Source: Microbacterium sp. LWH7-1.2
Lineage (GTDB): Bacteria > Actinomycetota > Actinomycetes > Actinomycetales > Microbacteriaceae
Length of the DNA: 64,000 nucleotides
NCBI RefSeq assembly: GCF_038397755.1
Contig: NZ_CP151637.1
Coordinates: 1,116,001 to 1,180,000 of the forward strand
Direction of reading: 5' to 3'
The notes beneath the pieces were generated by a model, which did no database searches, was not told the origin of the DNA, and saw only the letters and a program-made list of their open reading frames with translations. Shown here in pieces: positions 7,606-16,784 of this stretch. Both the position numbers and the translations under genes were made by a program. Each line of letters starts with the position of its first letter. Positions within the stretch are counted from its first letter, which is position 1.

Positions 7606-8607
7606 TCAGGCGCCGCGGTCGCGTCCGGTCCAGGCGTGCAGCTTATCCAGCGGCCACGTGGTGACGATGCGCTCGGCCGGCACGCCCATGCGCTCGGCGC
7701 GCTCGGCACCGTAGTCGAGCAGCGACAGCTGGCCCGGCGCATGAGCGTCCGAATCGATGGAGAAGAGGCATCCGATCTCCAGCGCCAGGGCCATCAGTTC
7801 GTCGGGCGGATCCTGCCGCTCGGGCCGCGAGTTGATCTCGACCGCGACGCCGTGGGCCTCGCAGGCTTCGAACACGGCGCGGGCGTCGAAGGTCGACGGA
7901 GGCCGCGTCCCGCGCGAGCCCTCGACGAGACGGCCGGTGACATGGCCGAGCACGTCGATGTGGGGGCTCGACACCGCAGCCACCAGGCGCCGGGTCATCG
8001 GGCCGCGCTCCATGCGCAGTTTGGAATGGGCGGATGCGACAACGACATCGAGTTCGCCGAGCAGGTCGGGCTCCTGATCGAGCGCGCCGTCCTCGAGGAT
8101 GTCGACCTCGATGCCCGACAGCAGGGTGAACCCGTCGCCGCTCATGCCCGCCACGACCTCGAGCTGTGAGCGCAGGCGCTCGGGCGACAGCCCGTTCGCG
8201 ACGCGAAGCCGCGGCGAGTGGTCGGTGAGGGCGAGGTACTCGTGACCGAGGGCTCGGGCCGCGTCGACCATGAGATCGATCGAGGTGAGGCCGTCCGACC
8301 AGTCGCTGTGCGAGTGGAGGTCGCCGCGCAGCAGCGGCCGCAGCGTCGACGTGCGCTGCACGCCGGCGCGCTCGCGCAGGTCGACGAGGTAGCCGGGCAC
8401 GTCGCCCGCCAGCGCCTGCTGGATCACGGCCAAGGTGGAGTCGCCGATGCCCTTGCGGCGACGCAGAGCAGCGGTGTCCCGCAGCTCTGCGTCGCTCAGG
8501 CCCTCGATCGCATCGGCCGCGGCGCGAAAGGCCTTCGACTTGTACCGGGACGAGCGCTCACGCTCCAGGAGCGTGGCGATCTCGGCGAGCGCGTCGTGGG
8601 GATTCAC
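7606..8607 (-). CDS. PHP domain protein of the DNA polymerase X C-terminal type
   Basis: The 333 residues begin with a helical helix-hairpin-helix region (RRKGIGDSTLAVIQQAL), as in the N-terminal part of bacterial polymerase X. A PHP phosphoesterase domain follows, with metal-binding motifs RGDLHSHSDWSDG, LTDHSP, ASAHSKL, and IDSDAHAPGQ. The nucleotidyltransferase domain of true PolX is absent, so it is probably a metal-dependent phosphoesterase, perhaps acting on DNA ends or histidinol-phosphate-like substrates; the substrate is unknown. The GTG start lies 19 nt after the stop of the upstream membrane protein gene, so the two may be one transcript. It converges on the exonuclease gene. Confidence 0.85.
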   Translation of the reverse strand: MNPHDALAEIATLLERERSSRYKSKAFRAAADAIEGLSDAELRDTAALRRRKGIGDSTLAVIQQALAGDVPGYLVDLRERAGVQRTSTLRPLLRGDLHSHSDWSDGLTSIDLMVDAARALGHEYLALTDHSPRLRVANGLSPERLRSQLEVVAGMSGDGFTLLSGIEVDILEDGALDQEPDLLGELDVVVASAHSKLRMERGPMTRRLVAAVSSPHIDVLGHVTGRLVEGSRGTRPPSTFDARAVFEACEAHGVAVEINSRPERQDPPDELMALALEIGCLFSIDSDAHAPGQLSLLDYGAERAERMGVPAERIVTTWPLDKLHAWTGRDRGA

Positions 8608-8626
8608 GGGGAAAGAAGCGGGCGGA

Positions 8627-9115
8627 TCAGTAGACGTTCGACCGTCTGATCACCACCGGTACGCTCGCCAGGCGGTGGATCGCCCAGCCGAACAGGATCG
8701 CCAGCACGCCCATGCCGGCTGCGAACAGCGCGACGCCGTACGCGACGACCGAGGTGAAGAGGGATGCGCGCAGGAACGACGCCTGCATCACGGTCGCCCG
8801 CACCGGGTCGTCCTGGTCGAGCTCGGCGTACGTCTTGCCGCCCGACGCCTCGAGCGCATGGGTGTTGATGATGTCGGCCTGCACGTAGGCGGTGAAGGGT
8901 CCGGTGACCTGCTGGCCCTGGAACGCCGCGGCGTCGTCGGGGATGGTGATGTTCTCGGCCGTGAGCTGGGTGGTCACGCCGATCCACGCGATGATGCCGA
9001 CGACGATCAGCAGCACGCCGCCGATGATCCCGAGGATGCCGACCGCCTTCACCAGGCCGACCTTCTTCTCGGGGGGCTCGATCACGTCCGTGGTGCGGGG
9101 CTCTTCCTCGCTCAT
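8627..9115 (-). CDS. two-pass membrane protein, unknown function
   Basis: The protein has 162 residues. A charged N-terminus (EEEPRTTDVIEPPEKK) is followed by a first membrane helix (VGILGIIGGVLLIVVGIIAW), an extracytoplasmic loop of about 75 residues, and a second membrane helix (VAYGVALFAAGMGVLAILFG). Similar actinobacterial proteins are sometimes mislabelled as aromatic ring-opening dioxygenase LigA; nothing here supports an enzyme. A GGAGG ribosome binding site precedes the ATG at 9115. The PHP gene follows after a short gap on the same strand. Confidence 0.8.
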   Translation of the reverse strand: MSEEEPRTTDVIEPPEKKVGLVKAVGILGIIGGVLLIVVGIIAWIGVTTQLTAENITIPDDAAAFQGQQVTGPFTAYVQADIINTHALEASGGKTYAELDQDDPVRATVMQASFLRASLFTSVVAYGVALFAAGMGVLAILFGWAIHRLASVPVVIRRSNVY

Positions 9116-9213
9116 GCGTCCTCCTCGGATGCGGGTCGTTGAGCCACACGCTAGCGGCGCCGCGCGGGGCGGCGGAAGAGCGCGCGTCGAGAGAACCCGG
9201 TGGTCCGGGCGAC

Positions 9214-10275
9214 TCAGGACGCGAGTGCGCGCGTGGCGTCGACCCAGCGATCCAGGGTCGACGTCGCCGCGCCGCTGTCGATCGCGGCGGCGGCGTCGTC
9301 GCGCGCCTCCGCGAGGCGCTCGAGGATCGGCCGCTGCACCTGTCCGGCGTCGCGGAACAGCCGGTAGGCGACAATGCCGGCGGCCGCGTTGAGCAGCACG
9401 ATGTCGCGGACCGGACCCTCGTCGCCGGCGAGCACGCGGCGCACCACGTCCGCGTTGTGGGCGGGGTCCCCGCCGAGCAGGTCGTCCATGTCGGCCAGCG
9501 GGATGCCGAGGTCGCGCGGGTCGAGGTCGTGCTCGTGGATGTCGCCGCGACTGACCTCCCACAGCCGGCTGTGCCCGGTCGTCGTGAGCTCGTCCAGTCC
9601 GTCGTCGCCGCGGAACACCAGCGCGGTCGCGCCGCGCGTGCGGAAGACGCCGGTGATCAGCGGCACGCGGTCGAGGTGGGCGACGCCGACCGCGTTCGCC
9701 TCGGCACGCGCGGGGTTGCACAGCGGCCCGAGGAAGTTGAACACCGTCGGGACGCCGAGCTCGCTGCGCGTCGCCGCCGCGTTCTTGAAGCCAGGGTGGA
9801 ACGCGCCCGCGAACGCGAAGGTGATCCCCGCGCGGGAGAGCGTCTCGGCCACCGCGTCGGGCGACAATGCGAGATCGACGCCGAGTGCGCCCAGCACGTC
9901 GGAGGAGCCCGACGAGGAGCTGGCGGCCTTGTTGCCGTGCTTGACGACCGGGATCCCGGATGCTGCGGCCACGAGCGCAGACATGGTCGAGACGTTGACG
10001 GTGCCGAAGCGGTCGCCTCCCGTGCCCACGATGTCGAGGACGGCGGCGTCGACGGGAAGCGGCAGCGCGGCCTCGAGGATCGCGTCGCGGAACCCGACGA
10101 TCTCGTCGACGGTCTCGCCCTTCGAGCGCAGGGCGACCAGGAACCCCGCCAGTTGAGAGGAGGTGGCGGTGCCCGACATGATCTGCCGCATCGCCCAGGT
10201 CGACTCCGAGACGCTGAGGTCGCGTCGCTCGAGCAGCGTGGTGAGGATTCCCGGCCAGGTGTACAGCTCCGCCAT
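9214..10275 (-). CDS. trpD: anthranilate phosphoribosyltransferase
   Basis: TrpD joins anthranilate to phosphoribosyl pyrophosphate, the second committed step of tryptophan synthesis, in the cytosol. The 353 residues hold the signature loop [15 protein letters not shown] near residue 85, the [16 protein letters not shown] stretch, and the helical N-terminal domain with [11 protein letters not shown]. Length is normal for the family. The ATG at 10275 begins [11 protein letters not shown]; the frame is open further upstream but reads through promoter sequence. The gene is not linked to other trp genes; it is divergent from ctaE, an arrangement also seen in mycobacteria. Confidence 0.95.
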   Translation of the reverse strand: MAELYTWPGILTTLLERRDLSVSESTWAMRQIMSGTATSSQLAGFLVALRSKGETVDEIVGFRDAILEAALPLPVDAAVLDIVGTGGDRFGTVNVSTMSALVAAASGIPVVKHGNKAASSSSGSSDVLGALGVDLALSPDAVAETLSRAGITFAFAGAFHPGFKNAAATRSELGVPTVFNFLGPLCNPARAEANAVGVAHLDRVPLITGVFRTRGATALVFRGDDGLDELTTTGHSRLWEVSRGDIHEHDLDPRDLGIPLADMDDLLGGDPAHNADVVRRVLAGDEGPVRDIVLLNAAAGIVAYRLFRDAGQVQRPILERLAEARDDAAAAIDSGAATSTLDRWVDATRALAS

Positions 10276-10471
10276 AACCGAGAAGCCTAGCCGGGCCCGC
10301 GAATCGGAACCGTTTCGTGACACGGCGTCCCGGTCGCGGCGATTCTGCGTCTTCACCACGGCTTCACGGCAGAGTCGCAGGGTTCTTTTAGGCTCTCCTA
10401 AGTTCGGGACCCGGCCAAGACATGCCCTCCGATGCGAAAATCGCGGCTTGAGATCGGCCATAATGGGGAGC
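10276..10471. promoter_or_regulatory. divergent promoter region trpD / ctaE
   Basis: On the minus strand TAGGCT (10289-10284) lies 8 nt before the trpD ATG. On the plus strand CATAAT (10459-10464) lies 7 nt before the GTG of ctaE at 10472. Both transcripts would have almost no leader. Nothing else was recognised in these 196 bp. Confidence 0.6.
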
Positions 10472-11104
10472 GTGACGACCTCCACAGCGACCTACTCCCA
10501 GGCCATGCGGTCCGTCAAGCGGCCGGATCCGGTCGCTGTCGGAACCATCGTGTGGCTCGGCAGCGAGGTGATGTTCTTCGCGGGCCTCTTCGCGATCTAC
10601 TTCACCCTGCGCAACACCTCGCCCGAACTGTGGGCGCAGGAGACGCAGCTGCTGAACATCCCGTACGCGACCGTCAACACGATCATCCTCGTGCTGTCCT
10701 CGGTCACGTGCCAGATGGGCGTGTTCGCGGCCGAGCGCTTCCAGCCCTACTCGACGAAGAAGCGCGGCTGGCTCGGCTGGGGCATGGTCGAGTGGTTCTG
10801 GCTGACCTTCGCGCTCGGCGCGATCTTCGTCTCGGGCCAGGTGTGGGAGTACGCCCAGCTCGTCATCGAGGGCATGCCGATCAGCGCGAACTCGTACGCG
10901 TCGGCCTTCTACCTCACCACCGGCTTCCACGCCCTCCACGTGACGGGCGGCCTCATCGCCTTCCTGCTCGTGATCGGACGCGCGTACGCCGTCAAGAACT
11001 TCGGGCGCAAAGAAATGACGTCCTCGATCGTCGTGTCGTACTACTGGCACTTCGTCGACGTCGTCTGGATCGCCCTCTTCCTCGTCATCTACTTCCTCAA
11101 GTGA
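10472..11104 (+). CDS. ctaE: cytochrome c oxidase subunit III
   Basis: This 210-residue integral membrane subunit of the aa3 oxidase has about five transmembrane helices, for example [39 protein letters not shown] and the last helix [13 protein letters not shown]. The [12 protein letters not shown] and [10 protein letters not shown] motifs are diagnostic for subunit III. I chose the GTG at 10472 because a CATAAT -10 ends 7 nt upstream; an ATG three codons earlier overlaps that hexamer. It opens the ctaE-qcrC-qcrA-qcrB operon. Confidence 0.95.
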   Translation: MTTSTATYSQAMRSVKRPDPVAVGTIVWLGSEVMFFAGLFAIYFTLRNTSPELWAQETQLLNIPYATVNTIILVLSSVTCQMGVFAAERFQPYSTKKRGWLGWGMVEWFWLTFALGAIFVSGQVWEYAQLVIEGMPISANSYASAFYLTTGFHALHVTGGLIAFLLVIGRAYAVKNFGRKEMTSSIVVSYYWHFVDVVWIALFLVIYFLK

Positions 11105-11124
11105 GAGCGGAGCTGAACCCCGAA

Positions 11125-11928
11125 ATGGCACGAGAGACCACGCGCCGCTCGAAAGGCCGCCGCAGCCCCTGGGCAGCGGCCGCACTGATCGGCATCGGCC
11201 TGCTCATCACGGGCGGCGTCTACGCCGGTGCATCCGCCGCGATGGCGGCCACGACCCCCGAGACCGTCGCGAACTCCGCGCTCACCGTCGAAGACGGCAA
11301 GAAGCTGTTCCAGGCCAACTGCGCCACGTGCCACGGCCTCGACGTGCAGGGCACCGAGGACGGCCCGTCGCTCTACGGCGTCGGCGAGCTCGCCGTGCAC
11401 TTCCAGATGAGCACCGGCCGCATGCCGCTGCAGATGCAGGGCCCGCAGGCTCCGCAGAAGCCGGCGCAGTTCACCGAGGAGCAGATCACCGCGATCGCCT
11501 CCTACATCCAGTCGATCGCGCCCGGTCCGACCTACCCCGACGACGAGGTGCTCGACGGCGAGGGAAGCGCATCCGAGGGCGGCGAGCTCTTCCGCATCAA
11601 CTGCGCGATGTGCCACAACGTCGCGGGTGCCGGCGGTGCGCTCACCGAGGGCAAGTACGCCCCCGCTCTGCACACCACCACCCCGCTCAACATGTACGCG
11701 GCGATGGTGACGGGCCCGCAGAACATGCCGGTGTTCAACGACATGACGCTGACCACCGAAGAGAAGCGCGACATCATCACCTACCTGCTCTGGCTGCAGG
11801 ACAACGAGTCCGCGGGCGGATTCTCGCTCGGCTCGCTCGGCCCCGTCTCCGAGGGCCTCTTCATCTGGATCTTCGGCATCGGCTCGCTGATCGCCATCAC
11901 CGTGTGGATCACGGCGAAGTCCAACTGA
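11125..11928 (+). CDS. qcrC: cytochrome bc1 complex dihaem cytochrome c subunit
   Basis: QcrC passes electrons from the Rieske centre to the oxidase in the actinobacterial bc1-aa3 supercomplex. The 267 residues include an N-terminal membrane anchor (AAALIGIGLLITGGVYAGAS), two c-type haem sites, CATCH and CAMCH, and a C-terminal membrane helix (LFIWIFGIGSLIAITVWI). The dihaem form replaces a soluble cytochrome c in actinobacteria. A GTG at 11101 that overlaps the ctaE stop (GTGA) is an alternative start eight codons earlier. The stop is followed after 38 nt by qcrA. Confidence 0.93.
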   Translation: MARETTRRSKGRRSPWAAAALIGIGLLITGGVYAGASAAMAATTPETVANSALTVEDGKKLFQANCATCHGLDVQGTEDGPSLYGVGELAVHFQMSTGRMPLQMQGPQAPQKPAQFTEEQITAIASYIQSIAPGPTYPDDEVLDGEGSASEGGELFRINCAMCHNVAGAGGALTEGKYAPALHTTTPLNMYAAMVTGPQNMPVFNDMTLTTEEKRDIITYLLWLQDNESAGGFSLGSLGPVSEGLFIWIFGIGSLIAITVWITAKSN

Positions 11929-11966
11929 TCGACGCACGACACACGTAACACTTGACGAGGAGCAGC

Positions 11967-13046
11967 ATGGCCCACGAGGACGACCCGCTAGAGCACGAGA
12001 GGGCTTCCTGGAAGCCCTCCCCCGGGCTCGCCGTCGCGGTCACCGACCCGGTGAGCAACCCTGGCCTCCCCCCGCACCGCGAGCGGATGACCGACAAGGA
12101 CCCCGCTTCCATGAAGCGCGCGGTCCGGGGAATCTACACGCTCTTCTACCTGTCGATCGCCGGCAGCATCTGGGCGATCGCCGCCTACATGCTGTTCCCC
12201 ATCGAGAGCGGGCGGATCGTCGACATCCGCAACAACAACCTCTTCATCGGACTCGGCATCGCCTTCGCGCTGCTCGCCATCGGCGTCGGCGCGATCCACT
12301 GGTCCAAGGCCGTCATGTCCGACAAGGAGTTCGTCGAGCCCCGTCACGCCACGCGCGGTCGCGACACGACGCGTGAGGCCGCCATCAAGGCCTTCGCCGA
12401 CGCCGACGCCGACTCGGGCTTCGGCCGCCGCGCGATGGTCCGCAACTCGCTGATCGCCGCCCTCGTGGCGTCCGTCGTGCCCGGCGTCGTCCTGTTCCGC
12501 GGTCTCGCGCCGTTCAACTCGCCGGAGAAGCCGCACGCGGGCGACCCGGTGTACCTCCTCGAGCACACCATGTGGAAGGAGGGCATGCGCCTTGCGCACG
12601 ACCCGTCGGGCGAGCCCATCAAGGCGGCCGACCTGACCCTCGGCTCCGCCGTGCACGTCATCCCCGAGGCACTCGCCGAGGTCTCGCACAGCGACGGCTA
12701 CCTCGACGAGAAGGCCAAGGCGATCGTCCTCCTGATCCGCATGCTCCCCGAGCAGCTCACGGAGTCCGAGGACCGCAAGGAGTGGTCGTACAACGGCATC
12801 GTCGCCTACTCCAAGGTGTGCACGCACGTCGGCTGCCCGGTGGCGCTGTACGAGCAGCAGACCCACCACCTTCTGTGCCCGTGCCACCAGTCGCAGTTCG
12901 ACGTGACCGACCACGCGAAGGTCATCTTCGGCCCGGCGGCCCGCCCGCTGCCGCAGTTGCCCATCACCGTCGACGACGAGGGCTATCTCATCGCCCGCAG
13001 CGACTTCCTCGAACCCGTCGGCCCGAGCTTCTGGGAGCGTCATTGA
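11967..13046 (+). CDS. qcrA: cytochrome bc1 complex Rieske iron-sulfur subunit
   Basis: QcrA carries the 2Fe-2S cluster that accepts electrons from menaquinol. The 359 residues show the actinobacterial layout of three membrane helices (for example GIYTLFYLSIAGSIWAIAAY) before the Rieske domain. The cluster ligands lie in CTHVGC and CPCHQS near residues 290-310. A GAGGAG ribosome binding site sits just before the ATG at 11967; five codons upstream there is another possible start with no such site. The qcrB start overlaps its stop. Confidence 0.95.
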   Translation: MAHEDDPLEHERASWKPSPGLAVAVTDPVSNPGLPPHRERMTDKDPASMKRAVRGIYTLFYLSIAGSIWAIAAYMLFPIESGRIVDIRNNNLFIGLGIAFALLAIGVGAIHWSKAVMSDKEFVEPRHATRGRDTTREAAIKAFADADADSGFGRRAMVRNSLIAALVASVVPGVVLFRGLAPFNSPEKPHAGDPVYLLEHTMWKEGMRLAHDPSGEPIKAADLTLGSAVHVIPEALAEVSHSDGYLDEKAKAIVLLIRMLPEQLTESEDRKEWSYNGIVAYSKVCTHVGCPVALYEQQTHHLLCPCHQSQFDVTDHAKVIFGPAARPLPQLPITVDDEGYLIARSDFLEPVGPSFWERH

Positions 13047-14893
13047 GCACCTCAACCGTCACTGAGCAGCCTGCGGCTCCGGCGGCTCCCGTCTCACGCA
13101 ACGGTGACCGCCCGCTCGGCGGGCGCTTCATCGGCGCCACCGCGAACTACATCGACGAGCGCACGAGCCTGTCGGGCTTCGTCAAGGAGCTCGGTCGCAA
13201 GATCTTCCCCGACCACTGGTCGTTCATGCTGGGCGAGATCGCGATGTGGGCGTTCGTCGTCGTGCTCCTCTCGGGGACCTTCCTGACGTTCTTCTTCCAG
13301 GCGTCGATGACCGAGACGCACTACAACGGCGCGTTCCTGCCCATGCGAGGCATCGAGATGTCGGCCGCCATGGCGTCGACCCTCGAGATCTCCTTCGATC
13401 TGCGCGGCGGCCTCCTGGTCCGTCAGATGCACCACTGGGCCGCTCTCGTGTTCGTCGCCGGCATCGGCGTCCACATGCTGCGCGTGTTCTTCACTGGCGC
13501 GTTCCGCAAGCCGCGTGAGCTCAACTGGGTGATCGGCTTCATCCTGTTCATCCTCGCGATGGGTGAGGGCTTCACCGGCTACTCGCTCCCCGACGACGTG
13601 CTCTCGGGCAACGGCCTCCGCATCATCGACGGCATGGTGAAGGGCATCCCGATCATCGGAACCTGGACCTCGTTCCTGCTGTTCGGCGGTCAGTTCCCCG
13701 GTGACGCCATCGTCGGTCGCCTCTACACGCTGCACATCCTGCTGCTGCCCGCGATCCTCGTCGGCCTGCTCGTCGTCCACCTCATGCTGATGGTGATCAA
13801 CAAGCACACCCAGTTCGCGGGTGCGGGTCGCACGAACAGCGTCGTCGTCGGCTACCCGATGATGCCGGTCTACATGTCGAAGATGGGCGGGTTCCTGTTC
13901 ATCACGTTCGGCGTGATCGTGCTCATCGCGTCGCTGTTCACGATCAACCCGATCTGGAACTACGGCCCTTACGACCCGTCCCCCGTCTCCGCCGGCACCC
14001 AGCCCGACTGGTACATCGGCTTCGCGGACGGCGCCCTGCGCCTGGTTCCGCCGGGCTGGGAGTTCCTGTTCCTCGACCGCACGTGGTCGTTCAACATCAT
14101 CGTTCCGCTCGTCGGGCTCGGTCTGTTCATCGTCCTCGTCCTGATCTACCCCTTCATCGAGGCGTGGGTCACCGGCGACAAGCGTGAGCACCACATCGCC
14201 CAGCGTCCTCGCAACTCGGCGACCCGCACCGCCATCGGTGCGGCCGGCGTCACCTTCTACGCGGTGCTGTGGGCGGCGGCGGCCTCCGACATCATCGCCA
14301 CCCACTTCTGGCTGACGATGGAGGGCGTGATCCACACGCTCCAGGCTCTGCTGATCCTGGGTCCGGTGATCGCCTACTTCGTCACCAAGCGCATCTGCAT
14401 CGCGCTGCAGAAGAAGGACCGTGAGATCTCGCTGCACGGTTACGAATCGGGACGCATCGTCCGCCTTCCCGGCGGCGAGTACATCGAGGTGCACCAGCCG
14501 GTCGACGACTACGAGCGCTTCAAGCTGGCCTACTTCGAGACCTACGAGCCGCTCGTCGTGCGTCCGAACGCCAAGGGCCAGATCCCGTGGCACGAGAACC
14601 TCCGCGCATCGATCTCGCGCTGGTTCTTCGAGGATCGCCTGACCCCGGTCACCCAGGCCGAGCTCGACGCGGCGCTGGCTCACCAGCACCACGACCTCGA
14701 CCACATCGCGGCCGAAGAGGACCTCGAGATCCAGGCGGCACACGAGCGCGCCGGCGTGCCGGACGCTCCGCACAAGCCGATCGACGACGGGAAGCACGGA
14801 GAGGTTCCGGTGCGCCCCTCGAACGTGATCGTCCCGGAGCGCGAGCCCGGCACGAAGGCTCCGCGCAACCGCGAGAAGGAGTCCGACCAGTAG
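13043..14893 (+). CDS. qcrB: cytochrome bc1 complex cytochrome b subunit
   Basis: QcrB is the menaquinol-oxidising di-haem b subunit. The 616 residues include about eight membrane helices, histidine pairs in QMHHWAALVFVAGIGVHMLR and YTLHILLLPAILVGLLVVH, and the quinol-site region around GYSLPDDVLSGNG. The hydrophilic C-terminal tail of about 180 residues is typical of actinobacterial QcrB. The frame begins at TTG (13043), which overlaps the qcrA stop as TTGA and has GGGAG 5-6 nt upstream; no ATG or GTG gives the full N-terminus. A strong terminator follows. Confidence 0.95.
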   Translation: MSTSTVTEQPAAPAAPVSRNGDRPLGGRFIGATANYIDERTSLSGFVKELGRKIFPDHWSFMLGEIAMWAFVVVLLSGTFLTFFFQASMTETHYNGAFLPMRGIEMSAAMASTLEISFDLRGGLLVRQMHHWAALVFVAGIGVHMLRVFFTGAFRKPRELNWVIGFILFILAMGEGFTGYSLPDDVLSGNGLRIIDGMVKGIPIIGTWTSFLLFGGQFPGDAIVGRLYTLHILLLPAILVGLLVVHLMLMVINKHTQFAGAGRTNSVVVGYPMMPVYMSKMGGFLFITFGVIVLIASLFTINPIWNYGPYDPSPVSAGTQPDWYIGFADGALRLVPPGWEFLFLDRTWSFNIIVPLVGLGLFIVLVLIYPFIEAWVTGDKREHHIAQRPRNSATRTAIGAAGVTFYAVLWAAAASDIIATHFWLTMEGVIHTLQALLILGPVIAYFVTKRICIALQKKDREISLHGYESGRIVRLPGGEYIEVHQPVDDYERFKLAYFETYEPLVVRPNAKGQIPWHENLRASISRWFFEDRLTPVTQAELDAALAHQHHDLDHIAAEEDLEIQAAHERAGVPDAPHKPIDDGKHGEVPVRPSNVIVPEREPGTKAPRNREKESDQ

Positions 14894-14909
14894 GTCGCCG
14901 CATTTCGCA

Positions 14910-14956
14910 GACGGATGCCCCGGCACGATCTTGACGATCGCGCCGGGGCATCCGTC
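14910..14956 (+). terminator. hairpin terminator after qcrB
   Basis: A perfect 15-bp stem (14910-14924 with 14942-14956) with a 17-nt loop lies 17 nt after the qcrB stop. There is no long T-run. Both arms carry the heptamer that is over-represented in this window. Confidence 0.7.
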
Positions 14957-15046
14957 ATCCCGGCCCGGCGACATCCCGCCCCGTGTTCGGCAGGAATCGG
15001 ACGACGTCTGACCGAGCATCCGGCGCTCGGCGATCTTGCCCGGCCT

Positions 15047-15052
15047 TAGCGT
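15047..15052 (+). promoter_or_regulatory. -10 element of leaderless rhodanese gene
   Basis: TAGCGT ends 6 nt before the ATG at 15059. The 12 bases TAGCGTGGACGC are identical to those before the DinB gene start at 30254. Confidence 0.6.
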
Positions 15053-15058
15053 GGACGC

Positions 15059-15478
15059 ATGACAGATGCTCTCTCCTACTTCTCCGCCAAGCTCGCCCTC
15101 GAGACCGACTCGTCGGACGTCTACGCCGCGCAGAAAGCCGGCGAGCACCTCGTCCTCGTCGATGTCCGCGGTGACGAGGCGTGGACGCAGGGGCGCATCA
15201 GCGGCGCGATCCACATGCCGTACCGCGAGATCGCCGAGCGCGCCCCGCGCGAGATCGACCCGTCCTCATCCGTCGTCGTCTACTGCTGGAGCCCGGGCTG
15301 CAACGCCGGGGCCAAGGGCGCGATCGAGTTCGCGAAGCTGGGCTACGCCGTCAAGGAGATGATCGGCGGGTACGAGTACTGGGTGCGCGAGGGACAGCCG
15401 ACCGAGAACGACGAGGGCGCACTCCCCCGCGTGTTCGACGCGCAGGTCATGGTCGTACGCACCCGCGTCGCCGGCTGA
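15059..15478 (+). CDS. rhodanese-like domain protein
   Basis: This single-domain 139-residue rhodanese probably moves sulfur in thiosulfate or persulfide chemistry in the cytosol. It has LVLVDVRGDEAW (CDC25-type strand and Asp), SGAIHMPYREIAER, and the active-site loop YCWSPGCNAGAKGA, where the first cysteine is in the catalytic position. A longer C-terminal tail follows the usual end of the fold. The gene stands alone after the qcrB terminator and converges on the PP2C gene with a 9-nt gap. Confidence 0.88.
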   Translation: MTDALSYFSAKLALETDSSDVYAAQKAGEHLVLVDVRGDEAWTQGRISGAIHMPYREIAERAPREIDPSSSVVVYCWSPGCNAGAKGAIEFAKLGYAVKEMIGGYEYWVREGQPTENDEGALPRVFDAQVMVVRTRVAG

Positions 15479-15487
15479 GGCGCCCGC

Positions 15488-16294
15488 TCAGGCCGATTCC
15501 AGACCCTCCATGAACCGCTCGGCGGCGGCACCGTAGAAAGACGTCTGCGTGGGCTCGCCGCCGATCCCGTCGGCCGCGTCGACGTCGCACACGACGACGG
15601 TGACGTTGTCATGGGAACCGGCTTCGAGAGCGACCGCCACGCACGCCTCGACTGCCGTCCCCGCGTGAGGGAATTCCAGGAGGAGCGCGCGGATCTCGGC
15701 GTCCGGGACGTAGTCGGTGAGCCCGTCGCTGCACAGCAGCCACCGGTCTCCGTGCTGCGCGTCGAACCCGGTGACCGCCGCCGCATCACGCTCCGCCCCG
15801 CTGAGCGACGCGGTGATGATGTTGCGGCGAGGGTGGGAAGCGGCATCCGTGATCGAGACGATTCCCCGATCGACGAGCGCCTGCACGAGCGAATCGTCTC
15901 TGCTGGCCTGCGTGAGTTCACCGGCCCGCAGGCGGTATGCCCGTGAGTCACCGGTGTGCGCGAGCAGGAGTCCGCCGCCCCGGGCGACGAACAGTCCGGT
16001 GAACGTCGTGGCCATGCCGCTCAGCGATGGATCGCGCTCGACATGAGCGCGAAGGTCCCAGTTGGCCGATCGCACGGCATCGGCGAGCTGTACGGGCTCG
16101 AGGCCGTCCAGACGCCCCGCGGCCAGCCGGTGGATGAACGCGGCCGAGGCGAGATCGCCGGCGGGTCCTCCTCCGACGCCATCGGCCACGGCGGCGCCCC
16201 ACGAAGCCGTGAACGCTGCGTCCTGGTTCGTCGCGCGGTGCGGGCCGACGTCCGAGCAGGCGGCCGCACGGAGAAACGCACGGGGCCCCGTCAC
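15488..16294 (-). CDS. PP2C family protein serine/threonine phosphatase
   Basis: The 268-residue protein is a metal-dependent Ser/Thr phosphatase of the PP2C (PPM) class. Metal ligands are in GPHRATNQDAAF and AVADGVGGGPAGD; further motifs are LLAHTGDSRAYRL and LLCSDGLTDYV, with HDNVTVVVCDV near the C-terminus. It has no membrane anchor. It could counter the PASTA kinase encoded near 54 kb, although genomes usually have several such enzymes. The GTG at 16294 is the only in-frame start ahead of the catalytic domain, and it falls in the loop of a stable hairpin after ctaF. Confidence 0.88.
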   Translation of the reverse strand: MTGPRAFLRAAACSDVGPHRATNQDAAFTASWGAAVADGVGGGPAGDLASAAFIHRLAAGRLDGLEPVQLADAVRSANWDLRAHVERDPSLSGMATTFTGLFVARGGGLLLAHTGDSRAYRLRAGELTQASRDDSLVQALVDRGIVSITDAASHPRRNIITASLSGAERDAAAVTGFDAQHGDRWLLCSDGLTDYVPDAEIRALLLEFPHAGTAVEACVAVALEAGSHDNVTVVVCDVDAADGIGGEPTQTSFYGAAAERFMEGLESA

Positions 16295-16311
16295 AGACGG
16301 GTCCCCGTGCG
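16277..16311 (-). terminator. hairpin after ctaF that contains the PP2C start codon
   Basis: Arms at 16277-16292 and 16296-16311 pair over about 16 bp with one mismatch and a three-base loop. It lies 38 nt after the ctaF stop and is followed on the minus strand by GTTTCTC, a poor U-tract. The GTG start of the PP2C gene covers 16294-16292, at the loop. It may act as a leaky terminator or as a structure that presents the start codon. Confidence 0.55.
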
Positions 16312-16348
16312 CGTCACGCAGTGTGGCATGCGGGCCGGCAGCGCCGGA

Positions 16349-16783
16349 TCAGCGGGCGAAGTATCCGCGGTAGTACTCGTACACCCAGCCGACGATCGCG
16401 ACGACGAACACGCCGATGCCGATGGGCATGAGCCACGCACCCACGGCGAGGCCGATCATGCCCAGCGCCGCTGAGAACGCCAGCACGATGGGCCACCACG
16501 ACCACGGGCTGAACTCACCGAGCTCAGGGTCGCCGTCGTCGATGTCGGAGGTGAGGACATCCTCGGGCAGCTCGCCGCCTTGGGCGTTGTGCACCCGGCC
16601 GATGTAGAACGCGATCAGGGCGCCCATCAGGGCGGTGAACAGCAGCGCCACGCTGCCGACCCACTCGATGGCGTGGTACCACACCAGGTCGGGGTGGGCG
16701 ATGATGTTCCAGATGGTGTAGACGATCGCCACCAGCAGGAAGAAGATAGACAGCAGCCACCAGAGTCCGGTGTTCGTGCGCAC
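16349..16783 (-). CDS. ctaF: cytochrome c oxidase subunit IV, actinobacterial type
   Basis: CtaF is a small actinobacteria-specific subunit of the aa3 oxidase. The 144 residues contain four membrane helices: residues 7-28, about 40-62, and two in the C-terminal half (WWPIVLAFSAALGMIGLAVG, then IGIGVFVVAIVGWVYEYYRG). An acidic loop (SDIDDGDPELGEFSPW) lies between the pairs. The GTG start comes one base after the TAA of ctaD, so translation is coupled. Confidence 0.92.
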   Translation of the reverse strand: MRTNTGLWWLLSIFFLLVAIVYTIWNIIAHPDLVWYHAIEWVGSVALLFTALMGALIAFYIGRVHNAQGGELPEDVLTSDIDDGDPELGEFSPWSWWPIVLAFSAALGMIGLAVGAWLMPIGIGVFVVAIVGWVYEYYRGYFAR

Positions 16784-16784
16784 C

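Noticed and set aside
13094..15214. A 706-codon open frame on the minus strand
   Set aside because: Antisense to qcrB and the rhodanese gene; composition is biased to Asp, Glu, Val and Arg and no fold is visible.
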